From NCBI GenBank assembly GCA_045617105.1, contig JAZLHW010000030.1:1-9532 (forward strand): DNA of 9,532 nt. Direction: 5' to 3'. The DNA comes from CALELM01 sp045617105 (GTDB lineage Bacteria > Bacillota > Negativicutes > Selenomonadales > Selenomonadaceae). This document shows, in pieces, positions 1-5,098 of this stretch. Within the stretch, counting starts at the first letter, position 1, and every line of letters begins with the position of its first letter. The translations under genes and the position numbers were made by a program. The notes under the pieces are model-generated. The model was not told the DNA's origin. It did not search any database and saw only the letters and a list, made by a program, of their open reading frames with translations.

Positions 1-140
1 TTGTTCAAGAAAATGCCATAAGCATTTTCCCTCCAATTTGCGTTTCAACGAAGCGGGAGATATGCTCACCGCTTGTTAAAATTTGATTTCCCCCACTTAC
101 AGCAAGCTGTTGAAGAAGGGGACATCTTTAGCTTCGTTAT
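1..140. repeat. Dispersed repeat copy 1 (left end cut by window)
   Basis: This is the first of four near-identical copies of an intergenic element about 148 bp long. It lacks only the first nine bases (ATAACGCCA), which would lie beyond the window edge. It ends in GCTTCGTTAT at 131-140. It is identical to copy 2 except in one loop, where 55-64 reads GGGAGATATG and copy 2 reads GAAAGTTTG. Inverted arms are visible: GAAAATGC with GCATTTTC around 9-29, AAGCGG with CCGCTT around 51-74, ACAGC with GCTGT around 99-110, and AACGAAGC at 47-54 with GCTTCGTT at 131-138. It lies 60 bp past the stop codon of the minus-strand DUF2971 gene. No transposase is encoded, so a non-autonomous mobile element or a structured intergenic repeat are the two readings. 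Confidence 0.93.
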
Positions 141-200
141 ACTTTCCTACATAGAAGCCGTTTTTTCCTTTTCCGCCGAGAAAAATTTTTCCTCGTGCCA

Positions 201-1202
201 TCATATACGAAGCGGTATATTGGAAGTCTTTACATAGTCGTCCATATCTCCCCAAAAACCCTTTTCCTCCAAAAGCTCCGTAAATACCTCATAGGACATA
301 TCCGCATTCATCGTAGGCCCTATGATAATGCCCTTGACCAAGCGCTGCAGGGTGTTTCCCCTCCCAAAATTCGATTGGATCAAGTGCCCCAAATGGATCT
401 TGTACACCTTCTGCATCATGCCGTTCACGAAAACAACGTCCTTCTCCAACATGCCATCCTTTTTTATGCTGCGGCTGGTCAAGGAATCCGCGATCAGGAC
501 GATCCGCCATTCCCTCTCGTCCTTAAAGCCGATGTGCTTGATAGAAACCATGTTCACACACAACAGCTTGATCAAAAGCTCCTTCATTTCCTCGGCATAT
601 TCATCTCCCAAATGCGGAAAAGAAGCTAAGTTATCGTATGCCTTCCTCATTTCCTGCATCAAATTCTCAGGGTTGGACGGGTCAACGTAGAGAATCGGGG
701 AAACATAGAGAAATGCTCCCTTTGGCATAGACGCATAGGCAAAATCCCTGCTGAGAACAAGTGCCGCACCCGTGCCGTGGCCGTATGCCCGCCACATGGA
801 AAGCCTGCCCATCGCCCGTTCCTCGCTCTTTGCTTGATGCTCCGAAAGGCTGGAAATATACACGTTCCTCGGAAGATCCATCGAGTAGTTCTCAAACTCC
901 CGTATCACATCCTCCGCCGTCAGCTTCGTAATGCCAAGCTCCAGCAGAACCTCATTGAGCCTCTCCAAGCCCCCATGCTCCCGAAACATATTGATCAAAA
1001 TCATTCTGCCAAGGCTCATCTCCGCATAGTCATTCATGAAGGAAATATTGCGAAGCCATATCTTTTCCTTCTCCAAGATCTTGTACACGGTCTGGTCAGA
1101 GGAATAATGGATAAAATCGATCTGATGCTCCTGCAGCTCCGCTAAACGCCGTTTTATGTAAGGAAACAACCACCTCTCTGCCAGCGGATAAAGCCTGTTC
1201 AT
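201..1202 (-). CDS. DUF2971 domain protein
   Basis: This gene encodes a 333-residue protein that I recognise as DUF2971 family by pattern. Near the N-terminus is a stretch of the form hHYSS...ILEKEKIWLRNISFMND (about residues 31-58), followed by SLS (118-120), a W-R-x-Y-G motif (137-141), K-H-x-G-F-K-D-E-R-E-W-R (about 223-233) and IIIGP (292-296), in the family's order. There is no signal peptide or membrane segment, so it should be cytoplasmic. The biochemical role of the family is not established; members often occur in accessory or defence-associated regions, but nothing here proves such a role. The ATG at 1200-1202 is the only good start, because a TGA lies four codons upstream in frame. 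The purine-rich leader has AGGAG and AAGGG but spaced unusually far from the start (roughly 12-17 nt). I see no clear promoter. The length looks complete. Confidence 0.82.
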   Translation of the reverse strand: MNRLYPLAERWLFPYIKRRLAELQEHQIDFIHYSSDQTVYKILEKEKIWLRNISFMNDYAEMSLGRMILINMFREHGGLERLNEVLLELGITKLTAEDVIREFENYSMDLPRNVYISSLSEHQAKSEERAMGRLSMWRAYGHGTGAALVLSRDFAYASMPKGAFLYVSPILYVDPSNPENLMQEMRKAYDNLASFPHLGDEYAEEMKELLIKLLCVNMVSIKHIGFKDEREWRIVLIADSLTSRSIKKDGMLEKDVVFVNGMMQKVYKIHLGHLIQSNFGRGNTLQRLVKGIIIGPTMNADMSYEVFTELLEEKGFWGDMDDYVKTSNIPLRI

Positions 1203-1302
1203 CCCCCTTCACATCCCTTCTCCTGCAAGTTATTTTCCCCTTTTTTTATTTGTTTCTCCCCTTCTATTGCAGATTCCTTTCCAGCTCCTAAAAGAACCTT
1301 AA

Positions 1303-1383
1303 AAATATTCAGATTTAAATGAATTCTCGCCACTTTCTAATTCAAAATTCGTTCGTCCCATGTTATAATGTAAATATAGAAAA
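1303..1383 (+). promoter_or_regulatory. Flagellin promoter region (extended -10)
   Basis: A TGTTATAAT motif at 1361-1369 gives an extended -10 box (TGn plus TATAAT), preceded by AT-rich DNA. No good -35 box sits at the expected spacing. No convincing sigma-28 promoter (TAAA, 15 bp, GCCGATAT type) is visible, which is notable for a flagellin gene. The whole 81-bp stretch aligns without gaps to 3005-3085 with about 57 identities, strongest at AAATATTCAG, TTTCTAAT, TATAAT and TATAGAAAA. That conservation supports it as a real regulatory unit. The expected leader is about 50 nt. Confidence 0.65.
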
Positions 1384-1428
1384 TCATCTTGTTTTTTAAC
1401 AGGTTTTATATGCAAGGAGGAGATTATC

Positions 1429-2838
1429 ATGGCTGCGACCACAAACAACAAAACGGCCGAAGTTTTGGCTGAGTTCCTAAAGGACGATATGACGATAGGC
1501 ACTGAGCCAGCAACCCACAACGGAATGATAGTGAACCACAATATGGCAGCAATCCATACCTTGACCCAGCTCAGCGAGAACCAAAGCAGCCTGTCCAAGT
1601 CTCTCGCAAAGCTTTCCTCTGGCGTGAAGATCAATTCGGCAGCAGATGACCCATCCGGCTACCAGATCGCCGAGAGGATGCGCGTACAGATCCGCTCGCT
1701 CGACCAAGCAAACTACAATGCCCAAAATGGCAGGTCGATGCTGAAGGTAGCAGAGGGCGCCGTGAGCGGCACGGTGGAGATCCTGCGGACACTCAAGGAA
1801 AAGCTCATCAATGCCGTAAACGACACCAATACAGAAGTAGACCGAAACGCGATCCAAAAAGAAATCGATGCATCCATCCAGCAAATTGACGACAATGCCC
1901 TGCTCACCTTCAACGGCAAGTTCCTGAACAATGGTGCCCGCACGGCAAAAGGCAATGCTACTGCAAATGTCCTGTACACAGAACAACTCGCTGCAGACAC
2001 TTCAGCAAACAGTACGCTTACATCATTGAAGGACAGAAACGGAAAATCTATGGGCATTGAAAATACCGATAATGTGACGATGTCCTTTGTGGTAGGCGGA
2101 AAAACCTATACCACGACCGTCTCAGCAGAAGGTCTGACATTTACCAACTTGGCTGGAAAAACATTTGTCTGTGGAACTGAAACAACGAAAGGATCTGATG
2201 TTTTCACGTTCAGTGATGGCACATATCTTGGCATAGATTCCGCAGGCTCATCTGTTTATACCGTAGACAACGGCAAAGCCATGACCATTACGGCTGCGAC
2301 CGCTGGAATCGATACTCAAATATCTGCCATTTGCATTGGTGTTTCTGACAAGAACGGAACCCAAAAAGCTGACGTAAATTCCATCATGGACAGCTTCTCA
2401 GAAGCTATTGCGGCACGGAACGCATCGGGTGACGCTTCGGTTGCCATCCAAATTGGTGCAAATGCCAACCAAATCATGAACCTCTCTCTGGACGACATGC
2501 GTGCATCCGCCCTGGGACTGTCAGGAAAGGGACAAACTATCGACGTTTCAGAGCGAACGGCAGCGAATGCTGCACTAAAGGTAATCGACAATGCACTTCA
2601 AAGGGCATTGAACCAAGAGGCTTCCATCGGTGCCGTGATGAACCGACTGGAGTTTACTTCAAACAACCTCACGACATCTTCCGAGAGCCTGCAATCAGCA
2701 GAAGCTGCCTACAGGGACGCTGACATGGCAAAGGAAATGGGTGAATTCACGAAAAATAATATTCTGATGCAGGCGGCACAATCCATGCTCGCACAAGCGA
2801 ACCAACAGAACCAAGGCGTTCTCAGCTTGCTGCAATAG
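1429..2838 (+). CDS. Flagellin with N-terminal extension
   Basis: This is the flagellin filament subunit, 469 residues, exported by the flagellar type III system. The conserved N-terminal D0/D1 region begins only at about residue 33 (MIVNHNMAA) and continues through KSLAKLSSGVKINSAADD (about 57-74), IAERMRVQIRSLDQA and AQNGRSMLKVAEGAV to about 170. The central part (about 175-390) is rich in Thr, Ser, Asp and Gly and is the variable surface domain. The conserved C-terminal coil runs from NRLEF (405) to the end LSLLQ. The start at 1429 is supported by AAGGAGG at 1414-1420 with an 8-nt spacer. The internal ATG at 1525 has no comparable site, so the 32 extra residues are probably translated. The gene stands alone, with its own promoter and a strong terminator. 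I leave the symbol blank because fliC, hag and flaA are used inconsistently in this group. Confidence 0.95.
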   Translation: MAATTNNKTAEVLAEFLKDDMTIGTEPATHNGMIVNHNMAAIHTLTQLSENQSSLSKSLAKLSSGVKINSAADDPSGYQIAERMRVQIRSLDQANYNAQNGRSMLKVAEGAVSGTVEILRTLKEKLINAVNDTNTEVDRNAIQKEIDASIQQIDDNALLTFNGKFLNNGARTAKGNATANVLYTEQLAADTSANSTLTSLKDRNGKSMGIENTDNVTMSFVVGGKTYTTTVSAEGLTFTNLAGKTFVCGTETTKGSDVFTFSDGTYLGIDSAGSSVYTVDNGKAMTITAATAGIDTQISAICIGVSDKNGTQKADVNSIMDSFSEAIAARNASGDASVAIQIGANANQIMNLSLDDMRASALGLSGKGQTIDVSERTAANAALKVIDNALQRALNQEASIGAVMNRLEFTSNNLTTSSESLQSAEAAYRDADMAKEMGEFTKNNILMQAAQSMLAQANQQNQGVLSLLQ

Positions 2839-2866
2839 CCCCTCACTTCTGCAGACGGAAAAACAG

Positions 2867-2905
2867 AAACCGAGCCGCACAGCAATGTGCGGCTCGGTTT
2901 TTATT
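2867..2905 (+). terminator. Flagellin terminator
   Basis: A perfect 15-bp stem (2867-2881 with 2886-2900) closes on a GCAA tetraloop. The core is GAGCCGCACA with its complement, followed by TTTTT. It begins 28 bp after the flagellin stop codon. Its sequence closely resembles the terminator at 3218-3251. Confidence 0.95.
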
Positions 2906-3004
2906 TCCAATCAAACATTTGTCTGAAACGATCTCTCCTTTTGTTCTTTTGCCTTTTTGACATTCTAACGACGTAATGCATCGAATTTGCTTGCAAAAGA
3001 CAAT

Positions 3005-3085
3005 AAATATTCAGACTTGAAAGAATTTTTATTGTTTTCTAATCAAAAATCCAGTCCATCTGTGCTATAATACAAGTATAGAAAA
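3005..3085 (+). promoter_or_regulatory. Second flagellin-type promoter
   Basis: This 81-bp segment matches the flagellin promoter region at 1303-1383 without gaps, about 57 of 81 positions by hand count. Its -10 box is TGCTATAAT at 3063-3071, at exactly the same offset as in the flagellin copy. It precedes a leader, ribosome binding site, ATG and terminator, but no full-length coding sequence. It is very likely a duplicate of the flagellin promoter. Confidence 0.7.
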
Positions 3086-3255
3086 AGCCTCCTGCCATCA
3101 CAGAGCAGCACGCTAAAAAAATGTTCTCAAAAAAGCAGAAGATCCGCTGCCATGCATTTACTCTCAAGGAGGGATACATCATGCCTATCTATTGAAAAAA
3201 GCAGCCTGACGGAAACTCAAACAAGCCGCACGGCATCGTGCGGCTTGTTTGGCGA
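3078..3255 (+). pseudogene. Emptied flagellin-like transcription unit or small RNA
   Basis: Between a flagellin-type promoter and a flagellin-type terminator lies about 175 nt with almost no coding capacity. AAGGAGGG at 3166-3173 sits 7 nt before an ATG at 3181, the same arrangement as in the flagellin gene (both read CAAGGAGG and end ATCATG). The frame then closes after four codons (Met-Pro-Ile-Tyr, stop at 3193-3195). The sequence after it (GCAG...ACGGAAA...CA..AAC..GCCGCAC) resembles the flagellin 3' untranslated region at 2851-2880. The simplest inference is a duplicated flagellin unit whose coding region was deleted while its signals remained. The alternative is a small regulatory RNA or tiny-peptide gene that took over flagellin-type signals. 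The leader (about 100 nt) is longer than that of the flagellin gene, and 3086-3165 has no counterpart there. CCTCCT at 3088-3093 is complementary to AGGAGG at 3167-3172 and could mask the ribosome binding site. Confidence 0.5.
3218..3251 (+). terminator. Terminator of the second flagellin-type unit
   Basis: A perfect 15-bp stem (3218-3232 with 3237-3251) has a GCAT loop and a GCCGCACG core. It is closely similar to the flagellin terminator (same CCGCAC core, loops GCAT and GCAA). The only T-run lies inside the 3' arm (CTTGTTT), so termination may be less efficient than at 2867-2905. Confidence 0.8.
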
Positions 3256-3267
3256 AGAATATTTGTT

Positions 3268-3415
3268 ATAACGCCATTGTTCAAGAAAATGCCATAAGCA
3301 TTTTCCCTCCAATTTGCGTTTCAACGAAGCGAAAGTTTGCTCACCGCTTGTTAAAATTTGATTTCCCCCACTTACAGCAAGCTGTTGAAGAAGGGGACAT
3401 CTTTAGCTTCGTTAT
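3268..3415. repeat. Dispersed repeat copy 2 (complete)
   Basis: This complete 148-bp copy starts ATAACGCC and ends GCTTCGTTAT. The terminal hexamers ATAACG and CGTTAT are inverted repeats. A perfect 8-bp hairpin with a CATAA loop lies at 3285-3305. It is identical to copy 1 over the shared 139-140 positions except for the loop change and one base less. Its right end directly touches the TGA stop codon (3416-3418) of the minus-strand hsp20 gene. No target-site duplication is visible in the flanks. Confidence 0.95.
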
Positions 3416-3874
3416 TCAGCGAATTGGAATATCCTTGGAACGAAGAACCTCCGCCGCCTTTGGCATGGAGACCTTCAGCATACCGTTCTCAAAAGAGGCA
3501 TCGACTTTGTCTTCATCAATGCCGTCAATATAGAAGGAACGGGACATACTGCCTGCACTGCATTCCCTGCGGATATAATTCCCTTCCTTGTCCTTTTCCT
3601 CCGAGAAGGCTTCCTTGTGCGCTTCAATCGTAAGATAATTGTTTTCGTAACGAATATGGATATCCTCCTTTTTTACGCCCGGCAATTCAGCTGCCAGCTC
3701 GTAACGATCCCTGAGGTCCCGAACATCTACATGGAAGGAGGAAATGCCCTCATGGGAAAACGGTGCAAAGAGATCCTGTGAGAAAAACGGTTCGTTAAAG
3801 CAATCAAACAAGCGACGGAACGGATCTTCTCTCCGCAATTCTTTTCTCGAACCAAACGGTACTAAACCAAACAT
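3416..3874 (-). CDS. Hsp20 / alpha-crystallin small heat shock protein
   Basis: This is a 152-residue small heat shock protein, an ATP-independent holdase that binds unfolding proteins in the cytoplasm. The N-terminal arm contains DPFRRLFDCF (17-26). The alpha-crystallin domain spans about 46-140, with ELPGVKKEDI (63-72), the family signature ENGML (129-133) and VSMPKA at its end. The C-terminal tail carries the I-x-I assembly motif IPI (149-151), so the protein is complete although the repeat begins at the stop codon. The length is normal for the family. AAAGGGG at 3883-3889 lies 8 nt before the ATG. The gene is divergent from the exported-protein gene at 4020 and has a consensus promoter with a palindrome in its leader. 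Confidence 0.95.
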   Translation of the reverse strand: MFGLVPFGSRKELRREDPFRRLFDCFNEPFFSQDLFAPFSHEGISSFHVDVRDLRDRYELAAELPGVKKEDIHIRYENNYLTIEAHKEAFSEEKDKEGNYIRRECSAGSMSRSFYIDGIDEDKVDASFENGMLKVSMPKAAEVLRSKDIPIR

Positions 3875-3917
3875 AGGAACAACCCCTTTCTTTCGTTCAC
3901 TTGTCTTTTTATTTTAG

Positions 3918-3934
3918 GAACATCAACGATGTTC
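3918..3934. promoter_or_regulatory. Palindrome in hsp20 leader, candidate operator
   Basis: GAACATC and its exact inverse GATGTTC are separated by three bases. The palindrome falls between the hsp20 -10 box and its ribosome binding site, at or just after the expected transcription start. It is not the CIRCE element (TTAGCACTC/GAGTGCTAA). A repressor-binding site or an RNA hairpin are both possible. Confidence 0.45.
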
Positions 3935-3942
3935 TTGCGTCT

Positions 3943-3970
3943 ATTATAATACAATAAGTCAAAAAGTCAA
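3943..3970 (-). promoter_or_regulatory. hsp20 promoter (sigma-A type)
   Basis: On the minus strand the -35 box is TTGACT (3965-3970) and the -10 box is TATAAT (3943-3948), with a 16-bp spacer. GTCAA cores recur every 8 bp at 3958-3962, 3966-3970 and 3974-3978, so an alternative -35 or a direct-repeat regulator site is possible. The ATTATAAT core also reads TATAAT on the plus strand (3945-3950), so it may serve the divergent gene too, but no good plus-strand -35 box is visible. Confidence 0.75.
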
Positions 3971-4019
3971 TAGGTCAAAACAACAAAGTTGTATCTATGG
4001 AACACAGGAGGTACTCACT

Positions 4020-4706
4020 ATGAAAAAACTAGGAATCTCAACCATGCTGATCCTGCTCTGGAGCCTATGCCTCGCACCTGCGGCATTTGCCACCAATCAT
4101 ACTTGGGCAGACAACAGCTACGACTTCAAGAAGGTAAACATTGTTGCCATCAAAGACTTGGACACAAGCAAGGTCGACATCAGAAGCATTATGCAAAAGA
4201 CTGCCAATGCAACCTACCAAAAAATGTCCAGCAAGCTGGAAAACGCCAAGGTGCTGACACAGGAAGAAGCCCTTGCAAAAATCGAAAAGCTGACGAATAT
4301 CCCCACAACTGACACAGCCAATGCCCTAACAACGGCATGGCAGGAAAACATTCCATGCGCCGCTCCTTTTTATGTAGAGGCAACCATGACGCACTACTGC
4401 ATAGATTCCATCTATTGCCCAGAACGAGTAACCTATTCGACCGTGCGCAGGACAGAGATCTGCCATGACAGGAACGGCCGCAGATGGGAGCGAGTTTGGT
4501 ACGATACGATACCGCAGTATATTCCTGCCCATATCGAATACAGATTCCGTGTCGGCATGTATTTCAAGGGATATGATGCAAAAACACACAAGCTCGTCTA
4601 CGAAAGGGAGGACATACGCTCCAGAGGCACGGACGATCCGACAGGCATGATAGAACGGATCTGCAAAGACTTCTACCGTGACCTCAACAAGAAAATCAAA
4701 CCGTGA
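4020..4706 (+). CDS. Exported protein of unknown function
   Basis: I do not recognise a family for this 228-residue protein. It has a clear Sec signal peptide: KK at the N-terminus, a hydrophobic core to about residue 20, and a likely cut after AFA (24). There is no lipobox; Cys17 lies inside the signal core, so this is not an obvious lipoprotein. The mature part begins with an alpha/beta-looking stretch (KKVNIVAIKDLDTSKVDI), then a helical segment with a TQEEA motif, then a beta-rich second half with five cysteines (113, 127, 133, 148, 215) that could form disulfides outside the cytoplasm. AGGAGG at 4006-4011 sits 8 nt before the ATG. The gene is divergent from hsp20, followed within 20 bp by a terminator, and is probably transcribed alone. 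Confidence 0.85.
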   Translation: MKKLGISTMLILLWSLCLAPAAFATNHTWADNSYDFKKVNIVAIKDLDTSKVDIRSIMQKTANATYQKMSSKLENAKVLTQEEALAKIEKLTNIPTTDTANALTTAWQENIPCAAPFYVEATMTHYCIDSIYCPERVTYSTVRRTEICHDRNGRRWERVWYDTIPQYIPAHIEYRFRVGMYFKGYDAKTHKLVYEREDIRSRGTDDPTGMIERICKDFYRDLNKKIKP

Positions 4707-4723
4707 AACATAAAACAACAAAA

Positions 4724-4758
4724 AAGCCTTCCAATCACTTGGAAGGCTTACTTTTTTT
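4724..4758. terminator. Bidirectional terminator
   Basis: A perfect 11-bp stem (AAGCCTTCCAA at 4724-4734 with 4739-4749) closes on a TCAC loop. On the plus strand it is followed by C and seven T's and ends the exported-protein gene. On the minus strand it is followed by a T-run (the A's at 4719-4725 on the plus strand), so it can also end the tRNA-Leu transcript. Confidence 0.93.
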
Positions 4759-4759
4759 A

Positions 4760-4846
4760 TGGTGCCGAAGGCCGGACTTGAACCGGCACGTTGTTGCCAA
4801 CGGCAGATTTTGAGTCTGCTGCGTCTGCCAATTCCGCCACTTCGGC
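4760..4846 (-). tRNA. tRNA-Leu (anticodon CAA)
   Basis: The 87-nt gene on the minus strand has a 7-bp acceptor stem GCCGAAG/CTTCGGC (4840-4846 with 4764-4770), discriminator A and an encoded CCA (4760-4762). The anticodon stem GCAGA/TCTGC encloses the loop CTCAAAA, giving anticodon CAA, which reads the Leu codon UUG. The long variable arm (GTTG...CAAC) is typical of a class II tRNA, and the T-loop reads GTTCAAGTC. Confidence 0.97.
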
Positions 4847-4880
4847 TTATCGACTAGGCTACATGTCGCTAACAGAATTT

Positions 4881-4908
4881 ATTATACCAAGAAAATAACT
4901 TTTGTCAA
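4881..4908 (-). promoter_or_regulatory. tRNA-Leu promoter
   Basis: On the minus strand there is a perfect TTGACA (4903-4908), a 16-bp spacer and a perfect TATAAT (4881-4886), preceded by TG in extended -10 position. The start would lie about 28 nt before the mature tRNA. Confidence 0.85.
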
Positions 4909-4931
4909 CAAGAAAATCAAGAATTTTATTT

Positions 4932-4952
4932 ATAACGCCATTGTTCAAGAAA
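4932..4952. repeat. 21-bp fragment of the dispersed repeat
   Basis: This stretch matches the first 21 bases of the full repeat exactly (ATAACGCC... to CAAGAAA), including the T-rich base pair before it, in the same orientation. It then diverges completely. No right end (GCTTCGTTAT) is found before the OPT transporter gene. It is either a truncated copy or a related element sharing only this end. Confidence 0.8.
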
Positions 4953-5098
4953 GATGAAAGCTAGCTTAAATCTTCATTAATATTGTATCCTTTTTTTTGA
5001 CGAAAAGGCAAGATAAATGTGAGTCAAAGCTATGTCTATTTTAGGATCTGACACTATCCGAATTGAATTTGCGAAATTTATTGTGCGTCATCACATAG
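4953..5098. other. Intergenic stretch downstream of the OPT gene
   Basis: No gene is seen here. An 8-bp inverted repeat AGCTATGT (5028-5035) / ACATAGCT (5093-5100) flanks 57 bp and overlaps the OPT stop codon; the loop is too long and there is no T-run, so I do not call a terminator. A weak minus-strand promoter-like pair, TTGCCT (5006-5011) and TACAAT (4982-4987) with an 18-bp spacer, reads into the repeat fragment and towards the tRNA. Its significance is uncertain. Confidence 0.3.

Noticed and set aside
150..200. CGAGAAAAATTTTTCCTCG hairpin after the DUF2971 gene as its terminator.
   Set aside because: The stem is mostly A-T with a short G-C base and no following T-run on the minus strand; too weak to call.
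1477..1986. Long antisense open frames opposite flagellin (up to 169 codons).
   Set aside because: The plus-strand flagellin is certain, and the antisense frames lack ribosome sites and recognisable content.
3268..3415. A roughly 40-codon minus-strand open frame inside each repeat copy (contains LTSGEHISRF) as a conserved small protein.
   Set aside because: It has no plausible start codon or ribosome site, and near-identity of the copies alone explains its preservation. It could be a relic of a gene tail, but nothing supports expression.
3249..3633. Plus-strand open frames over repeat copy 2 and the hsp20 gene.
   Set aside because: They are made of repeat sequence plus the antisense of hsp20, which is unambiguous on the other strand.
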